A DNA stretch of 64,000 bases from Agelaius tricolor (taxonomy: Eukaryota > Chordata > Aves > Passeriformes > Icteridae), in NCBI GenBank assembly GCA_023055355.1, contig JALJCS010000001.1:105037881-105101880 (forward strand), written 5' to 3'. A model generated the notes under the pieces. The model had not been told where the DNA came from and did no database searches. It saw only the letters and a program-made list of their open reading frames with translations. The position numbers were made by a program, and so were the translations under genes. This document shows positions 23,801-35,940 of the stretch, one piece after another. Each line of letters begins with the position of its first letter. Position 1 is the stretch's first letter.

Positions 23801-25299
23801 CTGGTGCATGTTTACCCTGGACATGTGAGCAAGTGGTGGTCAAATATCTCAGAAAGTTAAGGAAATTAAAAAGACAGTGCCACCATGTCAGGGAACATGT
23901 ATCAGCCTTGTTCTTTTTTTGTAACAAATACAAATCCCCCCTCCCCCAACTCTCCATTTTGACTGTTTAAAGGCTGTAACTCGATAGAACATTAAAGATT
24001 CATAGAATAGACTTTTCTAAAATATGCAAAATGGAAAATTCAATTTTTTTTTCATAGCTATTTCACCCATGCAGCAAGGCAAGAACAGGTACATACCAGC
24101 CTCTACAGTCTTTGGTCTTGTAATGCATATGTGATTTTCTCTTAGAGGATCAACTTCTGGAGTTCTGTTGAATGGTTACAGCTCTAGGAAAACCTGTATG
24201 ACAACAGTTGCATAGTCATGCCAGGGGAAAAGCACAGATCAACAGTACCAGCTGAGAACAGCCCAGATTGGAAATCACCCATGTTGTATTTTTCAATGAC
24301 AGTAAAAAAGATGCATCAGATCCATGGTTTGTTTAGAAGTAATGTAACCTTTAACCAATTTTGTATTGGCCACACCTGCAGAGGCTCTGGACTAAATTAC
24401 ACAGCTCTGATTATCTGTGGATGTCTTTTTCCTAATGCTTGGGAAATTTTTATTTTGATGGAACCTTTACCTGCACTCAAAAGAAAGAAAAAATCAGGCA
24501 AAAATTCCTGCAAGTGATTTTAAAAACTGTCTAAAAGCATTGTGAGGCTCTCATTGCTAATAGGTGATAGAAAATTCATTGATGCAAAGAGCTGTGTTAT
24601 TCCTGGGCATCAGTTTGATCCCTAAAAGACCAAGAGGTATCTTGAAGCAGTGAGAAGAATCAATTTTTCTAGCCTGTCTTGAATTTTTACTCAGGCCCAA
24701 GGAAAGAAGAACAGAGCACAGCATTTTCTATCAAAATGACAGAGCTGAGATTTGCTCTGTTTTCTAAGCAGTAAGGTTGCAGCCTGTTGCATTTATTGAT
24801 ATGTGGCTTATTGTGCTTGTGCTGCTTCCCAAGCACCAGTCCTGTCTTCCACGAATTTTGTGGCCATTTGAGGGTGGCACAACACTAACTAACCTTAATT
24901 AGCATAGAATGGGAGCTGCCAGCTGTAAGCTATCACTGGAATTTCAGTATACAGCCAGGTTTTAATAAATAAAAACACTGGCTTGAATCTATGCCAATGT
25001 TCTTCTTGCAGTCTCTGGATAATATAATTCTGTACAGTAAAGAGGGTGTCATGTTTTCCTAACATCTTACAGTTACTCAGCATTAACCTGCTGGGCACAC
25101 TGGGATTCTAAGGAACCTGGACAGAAAAACAAGCTGCTGCTGAAAACAACACAGGGATCAATATCTTGTATTACTGTAAAAATCCTTCTGGGCTTAAAAC
25201 CTTATTTTCTTCTGTTTGGCAGGGAGCCCCAGAGAGTTGCAAGGAAGGTGAATCACAGCACTTGTAGCAAATGTGTTCCAGCAGAAGGTGTTCCTGGTT
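20821..25299. other. Unique non-coding sequence with a C-rich tract
   Basis: No gene seen. A pyrimidine/C-rich tract at about 22798-22848 (CCCCCTCC...CCCCCTCCCTCCCC then T9) gives several G-runs on the minus strand. Overlapping open frames of about 80-110 codons on both strands at about 23567-23970 have no recognised product. An AT-rich tract follows 24000. Confidence 0.5.
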
Positions 25300-25475
25300 T
25301 CATGGATTTGAAGGATTTTAAGGCCAGAAGGGGCTCTTGGATTGTCTTGTCAGACCTCCTAGTTAGCAGGGGCTGTAGGACATCCTGGTATTAATCCTTG
25401 CCTTCCATTCAGTAACTGCAGAGAAAAGGCTCTCCTTTCAGAAAAGTGACTGATCTTGACATCATTTTTGGCAGT
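25300..25475. repeat. Ancient amniote interspersed repeat remnant (family unresolved)
   Basis: The core reads GATTTTAAGGCCAGAAGGGG, then CTTGTCAGACCTCCTAGTTA. It resembles the AAGGCCAGAAGGGACC...AGTCTGACCTCCTG unit of an old repeat that is abundant in turtle and crocodilian genomes and rare and eroded in birds. The edges are uncertain. Confidence 0.5.
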
Positions 25476-26014
25476 GTTTTCTGCTGTTCTGATGGCTAAT
25501 TGTCCTTACTATGGTAAATGTGGGCCTTATTTTCTATTTACTTGTCTTTGACTTCCAAAAATCAGATCTCACCATGCCTTATTTAGGCTAAATAAACTTT
25601 TAAATTGTTCTGATTTTTGTGTGAACAGCTTCTCTCGTCTGTAACTCTTTTCTTGATTAGGAGAAAAATATCTCAAGGCCTAAAATGAAAGGTAGGCACT
25701 TCAAAACTTTAATTCCTCTCATCATTCTTTGTCAATTTTGACACATTAAATCACCTTCACAGTTTAGTTTCCAAACATACACAAGGTGTACAAGATATTC
25801 AGGGAGCTTTTAAGTAATACTAACAATAATTTGAAAAAGTAATACTAAAAAATATTGCAATAAGGCATATTTGGGAAACAGCATATTTTACCCACTGAAA
25901 ATCAAATTTGTGAACTCTACAAGACACCTGCATTACCTGAAGCAGTCAGGCATTTCTCAGCTACACCTAGCTCAACAACGAGATGAGTACATGAGAAAGA
26001 GGCATCTTAAGAAG

Positions 26015-26105
26015 CCCCGCATTTAAAGCCTGATCCTGCTCCTGCTGCAGTCAGTGTGACAGGCTCCACCAGCTGCACTAGGGGTTAGATCAGGACTTTT
26101 CTGAA
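26015..26105. repeat. Ancient amniote interspersed repeat remnant (family unresolved)
   Basis: The segment holds GCCTGATCCTGCTCCTGCTG, then CAGTCAGTGTGACAGG, and ends near TTAGATCAGGACTTTT. This resembles the CCTGATCCTGCTCCCATTGAAGTCAATGG-type core of the same old family group seen near 20.8 and 42 kb. Confidence 0.4.
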
Positions 26106-26642
26106 CAGTATGACTGTTCCTGGCAAAGATGATACATTTAAATATGAAAAGTAATGAAGTAAGCATGGCAAACTGTGGTTTAGTTGGAATCTAATTTTCA
26201 TAGCTTTAAAAAAAAATTAGAGATAGATATCTCTATTGTAAGTATAGAAATACATAAAAGTAAGATACAGGTAAAAAAGATGGCTGCATAAATTAAATTG
26301 TGCCTGCTGAAGTTATTAACATCACAAAGCTACATGTTAGAAGTAGAATCCTGACCTCACTGGAGTAGAAGAGATGTGCTGCCTTTAGAAACATAAAATT
26401 TTCTTATTGATTTGAATTGGGTAAACTAAATTTTTCTTTTACTTCGTTAAAGAGCATAAATTCAGTTGCAAATATAAACTTGGGGCAGAAAAAATACCTG
26501 TTATAGATATGCAGGGGAAGGAAGTGGGGAATGTCGCAACGTCTTTTTGTGAAAATCTTTTCTTTAGGATTTTCCTGCTGAAGCTGAGAAGTTTCAGCAA
26601 CAAATGGAAACAATTATTATCTGCTGCTGTAGAATTCAACAG

Positions 26643-26918
26643 GTCCACCTGTGACTGGCCCCTCTTAGATGTTTATAATTAATGGCCAATCAAGAAGGAG
26701 CTATCTCGGACAGAGTCCGGGAGAGCTGCCTTTGTTATCATTCTTTTCTATTCTATTCTTAGCTTAGCAGTTTTCTGAAAGAACCTTTTCTTTTCTTTTT
26801 AATATAGTTATAATGTAATATATATATATCATAAAATCATAAATCAAGCCTTCTGATCATAGAGTCAACATTCTCGTCTCTCTCTTCACCTGCAAACCCC
26901 TGTGACCACCGTCACAGG
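26643..26918 (+). mobile_element. LTR (3' portion) of a passerine endogenous retrovirus
   Basis: The sequence from CACCTGTGACTGGCCCCTCT to CTGTGACCACCGTCACA matches my memory of a common songbird ERVL-type LTR. Recognisable blocks in order are ATGTTTATAATTAATGGCCA, CTATCTCGGACAGAGTCCGG, the pyrimidine-rich TTCTTTTCTATTCTATTCTT, the AT-rich promoter/poly(A) region ending ATAAATCAAGCCTTCTGATC, and a U5 with TCGTCTCTCTCTTCACC. The 3' end ...GTCACA fits a TG...CA LTR, but I do not see the expected TGT start, so the 5' part seems lost or diverged. No internal viral genes lie beside it. The copy keeps more CpGs and recognisable blocks than the LTR at 2.2 kb, suggesting a younger insertion. Confidence 0.8.
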
Positions 26919-29470
26919 GGAAATAAGGAAATATAATTCCCTTCTGGTTCTGTTTAATCATGTGTGAGGCCAGGGAAGCATTGTTTCATCTTGGATAGGT
27001 AAGGATATTCTCACCACTTAAAAGAAGGCATCATCCAGTACATGAAGGATGTACTAAGTTTTCAGGATAAAAAATTGTTTTCAGGATATAAGAGATTAAG
27101 AAAACCTGCTGTCTGTCAGTATGCCATGACCACAGACAGTGTTGGCCAGACTGTCTTAGCAGTGACAATCACTGGTAAATCCAACTGGATTTTTGCATTG
27201 CTGGAGATGGATGTGATTCTATCACTCTCATTTATGGGGTGATTTTCCCTAGACATTTAGGAATACAGCTTAGTGCAGGAGAAAATATTAAATGCTCAGA
27301 GTTCTGAATGCCTGTGTTCATTAAGGATAAAGAGGTCTCAAAATCTTCCTTGGATTTTTTCCTCATAAGGAATTATAGGTGGGTTTTTCAACTTGGCATT
27401 TTAAATGGTAGGTTAGATATTTAGAGCTAGCATCCTGAAGAATTACCTAGGGTCCTAAATGTTGTTAATTTCTCTTCTTCTGTTATGTAGGAAGGAAAGC
27501 ACTAATAGGGAACTTCAGTCATATATTCTGAGAATTTTTCCAAACAGCAGAAATCTTTCCCTTTCAGAGGTCTGGATGATTTCCCAGTGCATCACCATTA
27601 ATGTCTCTGTTTATCTCACTTTATCCTAACTTCGAATATGAAGTAACTTCTAATAATTTCACTTTTTGCTTAGCACTGCAGAATCTATTATTGCAGGGCT
27701 GGAATCACATGCCATCTCAAACCCCAGTCAGTGCTGCATAAGTGCTTTGAATGATGACAGATCAAGAGAAAGAGGGTCTGAATACATAATTGCTCTAACA
27801 CACAGTTAATATTGGTGGATAAAGCTATGGGCACACAATTAAGAAAACATGCCTGATAAAACAGCTCTTTTTAAATAGATGGGGATGAACTATAACTAGT
27901 TACAAAGGCTTGCGAACTTCCCTTGCCTTCCCGAATGTCACTGCCTCAGATTGCCTTGGCAGCCTCATGTATAGTGTTTGCTTCATGCATAATGATTTCC
28001 CTTTCCCCCTTTCCTTGAACGCTTTTGCCTTTTCGACTAGTTACTGTTACCACCATTTAATAAGAAGCCTTTCCTTGGCTTTCTAATCGAAAACTTGCTT
28101 TTATCTTTCTTCATAAAAGAATTGAAATGGCTTCTCTCAGGTTTCTGTAGCCTCTGGGGAGATAAGGACCCTGCGGTTAACAGGATGAGAGATTTTTGTT
28201 TAGAAATTTTTATTTAGACAATGAAAAATGACCTCTGTAAACTCAAAGCGATCTTATTTTGGGGCTTTGGGCTTCTGGCAGATAAATCAATTGGGCCCTT
28301 GGGACAGCAAAGGAAAAACCTTTGCAGTAACTATGTCAGGACAACGCAATAGATTTGTTGTGAGGATGCAGTTGTGTTGAAGGTAGAATGCACTTAAAAA
28401 TAAATATCATTTTATTTTCTATAAAATATTCAGGATTTGGATAGTAAGCTTTTCGGCTGCCACAAGAAAATATATTTTTTTTGTTTGATATAAACTTGGG
28501 GAAAAGCCTGATTTTTTCTGGGAAGGGGGAAGCATAGGGAAGGGAGATGGGAGGATACAAAGAAAAGATGTTTTAACAATTAAATATTCAACTTCACAAT
28601 AAAGAACTTATTAAATTCTATCTTCTCTATTCCTCTTTTAGAACAACAATCCTTTTTGCTGATATGAAAGTCTCTTATGTGAATACAAGGCCTTAATTTT
28701 ATAATTTTAATTTTTTTTTTAAATGATTTAATTATTACCTAGCTGAGACTATGGCTTCAACAGAGAATCACAACAGTTTTCACACCTATGTGTAACCCTA
28801 AAGAACTTTTCAGATCTTCACAGCATGAACTTGCAGAACATATTTGCTCTGAAGAACAAGCGTAGCGTTTTGCTGTGCATTCTCTACCTGTTTCATGCAG
28901 AGTGCAGCTACAGAGTGAAAAGTTATGCAGACATAAATTGCAAATTTGACAAGGGAGCAAATGAGGAAACAGATGCTTAACTAAAATGTATTGATGTGCA
29001 ATTGTCAGTGAGTTGGTGGGTGTTGAATAACGCAGTTAAGATGCATCAATGATGCCTTATTTCATCTTAAATAAAAACTAATGTAAATAGAATTGGAGAG
29101 TGTGATACAAAGTAATGAAAGGCAGATAAATGTGTGTGAAGCTATTGTCACCCCACCAGATGCAGTCTGACATTTGTTTGTGCAAAACACCCACCCCTGG
29201 CAGTGGGCTCTCAAGCTGCCATAAAGAAGCAAGGTCTGTTGAGGGGGGCGTCTTATGGATCCAGTTTCCCATTAGGAGGCAGCTGAGTTTGGAGAAGTTG
29301 CAAGTTATGTAAGGTGTTTGGTAGTGGTAAATGCCACAAAAACCTTCATTACTATTTACTTGGTTAAGGAAGGCATGACTCAAGAGCAGAATTGCAAGTT
29401 TGATGGTTCCATGTTATAGAAGTAGACTGAGAATTTACATCCTATGTAGTGCTATTGTTTCAGTTTTAGT
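26919..29470. other. Non-coding sequence with a possible conserved block
   Basis: No gene seen. The part from about 27890 to 28330 reads like conserved non-coding DNA: scattered CpGs, ordered short motifs such as GATAAATCAATTGGGCCC, and little simple repeat. A palindromic TATATTC-AAAA-GAATATA element lies just beyond the end of this stretch. Confidence 0.35.
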
Positions 29471-29473
29471 TTG

Positions 29474-29537
29474 TATTCAAAAGAATATAAACTAAACAAT
29501 GTATATTTATTTTATATTCAAAAGAATATAAACTAAA
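29474..29537 (+). repeat. Local 41-bp tandem duplication with palindromic core
   Basis: A 23-bp unit beginning TATTCAAAAGAATATAAACT occurs at 29474-29496 and again, identical, at 29515-29537. The second copy sits in TATATTCAAAAGAATATA, an inverted repeat with a 4-base loop. Confidence 0.9.
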
Positions 29538-29726
29538 TAATTCCTATTTCTTTCATATGCTGTTTGGTTTTTTCCCTCAGCACCAAGACAGCTTCAGATA
29601 AAGAAAATCTAAGAAATTAACACAAGTGCCTTTTACAGCATAGTGGTGCCATGTGACCACTTAGCTGTCATCTACTTGTGGGTTTGTTGTTTCAGAACAT
29701 AAAGTTAGCCACAAAGCAGCACTTAC

Positions 29727-29786
29727 CTGGATTCCTCAGTACCCTTCAGCCTACCAATAACACTGATGCCTTCTGTATCATTATCC
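29727..29786 (-). other. Weak candidate internal exon (minus strand)
   Basis: Read on the minus strand, a strong 5' splice site (CCAG|GTAAGTGC) follows a 60-base segment that starts after a fair 3' splice site (TACTGCCCCAG). One frame is open through the segment and reads DNDTEGISVIGRLKGTEES. The length is a multiple of three. The protein is unrecognised and no partner exons were found, so chance is the more likely explanation. Confidence 0.15.
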
Positions 29787-32700
29787 CTGGGGCAGTAAGG
29801 TATGGGCTTGTAAATAAGGTATGAAATAATTTATCAGAATTATAACAATCAGCAGAACTGGACAAACTCACATTTATTTAATATGAAACAGTAAGAAGAA
29901 TCTCCTTGCAGTGAGTGAAACTGAAATCAAGCAAAATATCAGAAAAAAAGGGTCACTTATAGTTTTTTAATCCTGCAATCACTGATGTCCCAATTTATAT
30001 TTTGCTATTGCATGAGGGGAGAAGGAGTTTTTGAGAATGTTTGCATTTTTTCTCCAGTTTGCAAACATTAACATTGAAGTTCAGTTCAAAATTCCACTTT
30101 TGAACAGAAGAATCTCTTTAGAAAGCCTGGCAGTGCAGTTAAAATCAGACAAAATACATTAATTCTGGTTTGGCCAATATTCATCACGCTCCTCTCTCTT
30201 GCAAGACAGACATTCTGGAAGACTGTCCTTCTGTGGTTTCATTTTTAGCTTTGAAGGGCAAATTGTATCCTTTTTGCTAGACAAATGTATGTTTATGACA
30301 CCTCAGAATTGTGTGTGGTCACTGCTCATGCAGGTGACTTGTTTTTTGAGGTTTTTGAGGCTAGTAGTCCAGCTTTTTTTAGTTTGAATCCCATGGATTT
30401 CTGCTGTGCACTCTGAAGGCATTTTGTGAGCATTAGAGAATTCAGCCCTGCAGCCTCATGACACAGGCTGCAGTTTTGCTTGCAATATAACACAGTGGTG
30501 GTCAGCACAGGCCCCTGGAACACTTTTGCCTTGTGAACAGTTTGGATGTTGTTCCCATGCTGGGCTTATGCTGCAGGAAAAGCAGTTGGGCTCTCCTCAC
30601 ATGAAACATTAGTGGAAAATCAAATGCTTGGCAAGATGAGAAAGCAAACTGGGAAAGACTGCTGGGAGAAACAGTGCTGGCATCTTGGATACATTCTGCA
30701 CATTCATCTGGGCTGTGGGGAAGCAGGGTACCTGGAGAGCCACCCTTACTCTTCTCCTATGGGGCTTTTTTCCTTTTCTTCCTCTCCCCTTTCTCCTCTG
30801 AGATATGTCTGTGAGTTTGCTGTAGGGTTTGCTGCAGGTTTGCTGTAGTTTTGCTGGTCTTTTTGAAATCAGCCATTTCCTAGAAGACTGATTATTCTAC
30901 TCATACTTCATAATTAGCAGATTTATGTTCCCTTACTCTATCTGAGTGCTTTTTCATGGGGCCCAAAATTCCATTTCTGAAGGCATAACATCAATAAATA
31001 CTGTAGTTAAGTATGACAGCAGAATGTAATTCTTGTGCTTGATTAGAACCTGGAAAGTCCTTCTAGACTTTATATAATGTTCTGTAATGTTATTTAACTT
31101 GCTTGCAATCTGTAGTGAAGTTCCAGGGTAAAGAGCTGAAGACATTTTGCTCCATCCTACTGGTCTGTCTGCATCTTTAGCTTTTTTTTCCTGGAAACCT
31201 GGTTGATGTGCTGTAGGCTAAAAGCAGAGTTTGTGCCAACACATGAGTTTACACTGATGCTAAGGAATTTTAAGTTTAACTGCATGCTGGTCTAGTACAA
31301 AAGATTAGTGTGGACCACAGCCTGAGAGATTCTTTTCCACTAAACCTTGTCAGCATTCCCAACCTAGTGCCTCTTTTTACCACAAGAAAAATGCTGAGGG
31401 ATGCTGGTATAAATGTCAATAAACCTCTTCAATGCCAAGGAGGTAATTCTACAAAGCTAACATCATCTACTTCTGAGTTTTGAACTAAGAACTAAAGAAT
31501 ATTTGGTAAATGGCTTCTCTTTTCCAGTGGAAGCTGGGCACTCTGTAACTGTAATGGCTACTGAGAAAATGCTTTCCAAGGAATTTTTGTCATAAAAAAA
31601 AAAAACCCATAGCAGACTGTAACATCTAAGGCAGCAAGTGATTTCCCTTCTAAATTTTTCTACATAAACAATGTGGGCTGTAATAAAAAGAAAGAATTTG
31701 TCTGTTTGAACATTTGACTTTCTCATGAAAGATTTGTCTGAACTGGGCCCTGATGCTGGTTCATGTCCACATAACTCATCCTTTACAGTCATAGACTGAT
31801 GTGACACAGGGTAATAGAAAGTGATGCATTGCCTGAATTTAAAGGAACACGGGCTATTTCAGGATCGGCTGTGCAGTATGAGATCTGTATCAGATTTGAA
31901 ACAAAGCTAACCAAGCAGACAGAGCAGTAAGATATCTATAGCATCCATTAATCAGTATATACTATGCTGTTGCTGGTTTCTTTTTTTCATTTTGGCTTTT
32001 CTGTGGGTGTTCACCATCTAACATTATTTGCTCAATGCCTTTTTAAAGAGAAGACAAATATACAAGTTTACTTGGGAAACCATTTCCAAATCTTTTCTCC
32101 TCTCTGTTCTTTAATTTCAGGGCAAGAAATCATTCTTTTCTAACCACAAATACCACACCAGAGTATCATCTGTATGTCTACATAGGCTTAGAGTTGTCAA
32201 AACACAAAGAAGTCAGCATCTGTTGTTGTTGGATTGTGTTGTTTAAGTGTTCTTTCTCTATGTGTGCACCTGCACTTTCATGTCCTTACATTTGACAGGA
32301 GATAATGATGGCAGTGCCCAAATTAGGACATTCCCACAAAACCTGCCTTGCCCTTGGTTACATAAAACAGTGATATTTATTTAAATTTCTTTTCATATCA
32401 GTAAACTCCTTGGAATCCTAGCAGAGAAGCAAAATAGCTCTTCATCATTGAATGGTCAATGCACTTTGCTGTGATTTGTATTCAGATGAGATCTTAAGAA
32501 GTGAGTTTCTTTATAATCTATATGCTTCTGAGAACCTAAAGCCACACTTTATGCTAGGAAAATGTTTTGTATTATTTTCAATTTCTCCCTCTGGAGCCTA
32601 CTTGGGAAAATGCACAGGAGCTGCAGGCATTCTGTACCTGCCTTCCAAAGGAGCATCTATTACTGTTGGTGTTCAGCTCTCTTTCTTCCAACAGCCGGGA

Positions 32701-35372
32701 GATTAATTTTTCTTTGCATCAATTTGTCCTTTCCCTGTGCTTAATCCAAATTCAGTTGCATTACACCCAGATATTAGAAATCTCAGTAGAAATACTATCT
32801 TCAGCTATGACAGCCTTGGTGGACAATACTTCAGTAGACTGCTTGTAGTAACAAGTTTGGTATTTAAGAAAAATAAGTAAAATTACCTTTTTATTTTGAA
32901 TTTGGTTAACTTTTAAGCCCTTTGTCAGAAATACTATGGAGGACAAAGCATTTTTCTGATGCATTACAAAAAGCCTTACCAAAAAGACTTTTTTAAAAAA
33001 TATATTTTTTGTCATCTAGTATGCCTTCCTTCCACTTGGAAATTTCAAATCGTGCTTCCTCACCATTCTGTTACCTTCTATCACCCCTCTCTTGGTATGG
33101 TTTATGTTTTAAAATATTTTTCCAGGAAAGTTCTTATTAGGAGCGCCTTAACAATGTTAAGCTTAGCATGTTGCTTCTGCCAAAGGACTACTCAGGTTGC
33201 CCAAATATGAACCAGAATAATATGAACCAGATAACCATCAAAACAGTTTGTTTAAAAGAGTAGAACTTTTTTTTTAAAGTTGTCAAATGTTGTCCATCAG
33301 AGATTTAGTATATTAAGAACCTGCTGACATTATTGTAGTAGAGAGAGCACAGTCCTTACACTTAGCACAAATTATGCATTTATCAAACAAGCAAAGAGGT
33401 TTTTGTGCCTTTAAAAAGTTTTTTTCTTAGCAGTGTATTTCATATTTCCTTAAAAAAAAATTAATGCTACTTTTTCCATAGTATTGCTGTGACATTGTGT
33501 ACTATAAAGTTTTAAAGCCAGACACCTTCTAGCGATAAGAACTTCAGAAGCAAAGCCTGCTGAAACCATCTGAACTGCTTCAAAAAGAGCATCCTCCTCT
33601 CAGGGATCAGCTATTTTTCCCAAGTTTGAAATTCTAACCTGGTAAATAGCATCAACAGGGGACTTTTCCCCCAACTCTTTTGGAGAACCCCACAGATATG
33701 AATATCTTCAAAGGAGGATCTGTTAAAAAATGTAACAGTCTTCAAAGGGGAAACACCACCCTCAGCAATCTGAAGTTCTTTAAAGTGGGAGCCCACCAGC
33801 ACTATGAATCCTCAGAGGACTAACTCCCAGAGCACTGTGGAAATTTGTAAGAGAACAAGCCCTCTCTCCCAAATACCCAGTAGGCCATTATTTTCCTTTA
33901 AAAGGACTCTTACATGTGTACATTTATAATTACAGAAAGGGTCTTATTTAACCAGAGCCCTGTAGAACTCTCTTACTTTTCAAAACAAATATTGATTAAA
34001 AGAAAAGAATGACAGAGGAAAACAATTTGACTTTGCTGTTTTCCTTTTTCTTCTTTTATTTATGCCTGATCTCAATATAATGCACCAATAACACTTGGCT
34101 GGTGTCGCTCTTTTGATCTCCGTGACTCAAAAGTATTCTTCGAGAGTTGTGAAGAAATATTCTCTGAGCACAGTTATCCACTTTTACTGCTGGTTAACTG
34201 GGAGCCCAAATGCTCTGGCAAGAAGCACATTTATCACAGCTGTAGCATTGCTGGGTGTGTCCTTTCAAGAGATACTTTCTCAAATAAATATTCAAGGTTT
34301 GGGTTACTGGCTTCCACCTGCCCACTCTGTGTAAGAATTTTATTAGGTAGGTGTAGCTAATGTAGGCATTAAAGCCATTATCAATTGCCAGATGATTGCC
34401 TTCCAGGCATGCCATGAATGTGCAGGTAAGTTGGGCAATGGGGCCAGCTGCCTGCAAGAGAGGAGAGATTCTGAGGTGGCTTGGGATGCTCATGAACATC
34501 CTTGGGTACCCTTCCAAATATGGATGTGGGCATGTCCTTCAAGCAGCAGGGAAATTACCGTGGGCTGTTGGGAGGCAGAAGAACCCTGTTTTGTTGAGAT
34601 GGAGAATGGCTTGTCTGACAAAAGTGCCCGTGTCAAAGCCAAAAACTGAAGTCAGTTCTCCTAAGTACCAAATCAGAAGAATGGCTGGGGGGTTTTTTCA
34701 TGTTTTTGCATCATCAGTCCATCATTTGCATCTGCATTTCATACATTCTACAGTCCATACATTGCACCTACATCTACAATCATTTGCATCTACAACCAAG
34801 TAGAACAGAATTTTTCCTGACCCCCAGGGTCTGTGAATGTACAACTCAAATGCTGAGATTTACCAGTAAAATTTCTGACTTGTTGAAGAAATGACAGGAA
34901 TAACTAAATTTTACCTGTAGAAGCAAAAACATCATGCTCCATTCACGTATTTCTTAGTGTCTCCTCTTTCACAATGCTGGATGATTTATGGTTTCTAATG
35001 TAACTGTAAAATCAGAACCCCTCGTATCTTATGTTTAGTGATGTTTGATGGTTTGATTTCCTGCTACTTAGCTGATCCAAAAATGTGTGCCAAGAATATT
35101 ATGCCTGATAGTAGCCTCATCTTCCACTATATGGAGGGAAAAATATCTTTTGCAGTATTTGATAAATATCTTTACACTTTGATGATAGAATAGTATGATA
35201 TTTGTCAAATTTTTTATTTTCTTTTTGAAAATGGCATCTTCTGTTTGGAAGTTACTTAGATGTTTGGGTCTGATACCAATAACCACATTTATCCCATCAG
35301 CAGACTAACTGTGTTTTGCTGTGAAGCCCTGACAGCTGCAGCAGTGTGTGTATGCAGCAGCACCCCTCTCAT
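29787..35372. other. Unique non-coding sequence, no firm gene
   Basis: Only short frames with no family resemblance. The part at 34190-34430 is discussed separately because it has a good splice donor. An A-run occurs at about 31594-31605. Two ATTTGCAT octamers at 34724-34731 and 34782-34789 sit in a CAT-rich stretch of low complexity (34700-34800). Confidence 0.45.
34347..34425 (+). other. Weak candidate exon upstream of a strong splice donor
   Basis: A consensus 5' splice site TGCAG|GTAAGT ends at 34425/34426. One frame is open from GTAGGTGTAGCTAATGTAGG to it (26 codons plus one base), after a poor 3' splice site (TTTTATTAG). The opposite strand is also open over 100 codons. The sequence with ATTATCAATTGCCAGATGAT may equally be conserved non-coding DNA. 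No product can be named. Confidence 0.15.
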
Positions 35373-35390
35373 TCACATTGGCCAATGTGA
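35373..35390. promoter_or_regulatory. 18-bp perfect palindrome with back-to-back CCAAT boxes
   Basis: TCACATTGGCCAATGTGA is perfectly self-complementary. Its centre, ATTGGCCAAT, joins two inverted CCAAT pentamers, a layout that NF-Y or NF-I type factors could read. C-rich and G-rich bases flank it. Function is inferred only from the motif. Confidence 0.4.
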
Positions 35391-35884
35391 GGGGAAGAAG
35401 TGAACAGATAAGTCAAAGGATACTTTGATAGCTCTGAGCAGGCTGCAAGGAGTCTTTAACTACTTAGGTGAATTTCCTTCCATTATGAGATCTGACAATT
35501 AGTCCTTCCACCCAGATGTGCCAATCTTTTGCTAACTTGTTTTTTGCTAGCATTTATGCCAGGTGGGAGAATTTGATAAAAGAGAGATAAGTATGTTCAG
35601 AGCAAGCTTTTTATTGCTCTAAAGCTCTCATGGAGTCCAGATGTCAGAAATGTGAACATAGACATGGATGTAACTAATGTTTCTGCTGGGTAAATCCTGA
35701 ATTTGGATATGAAACCTTAGAAAAAGGACAAAATTAGTGGAAATTTAAACTACTTGCTGAGAAAATTTGCTCTCTCAACTCTGTTGAAGCAAATTATCTC
35801 AAAAAACAGAACACAAGTAATAACAAACCATAAGTTCAATGTGTAGTATGAAATGTTGTATTTTTTTCTTGCTAGAAGTATTGT

Positions 35885-35940
35885 AGCAATTCCATTACAT
35901 TACATCAATGGAGTTGTATCTGAGACAAACAGAATTTGGT
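35885..35940. repeat. Ancient amniote interspersed repeat remnant (family unresolved)
   Basis: ATCAATGGAGTTGTATCTGA followed by GACAAACAGAATTTGG resembles the TCAATGGAGTTACACTGATT...GATTTGG core of an old reptile/bird repeat. The piece is short and the call tentative. Confidence 0.35.

Noticed and set aside
23995..24012. TTCATAGAATAGAC, similar to the start of a reversed CR1 tail
   Set aside because: The similarity ends after a few bases and no other CR1 block follows.
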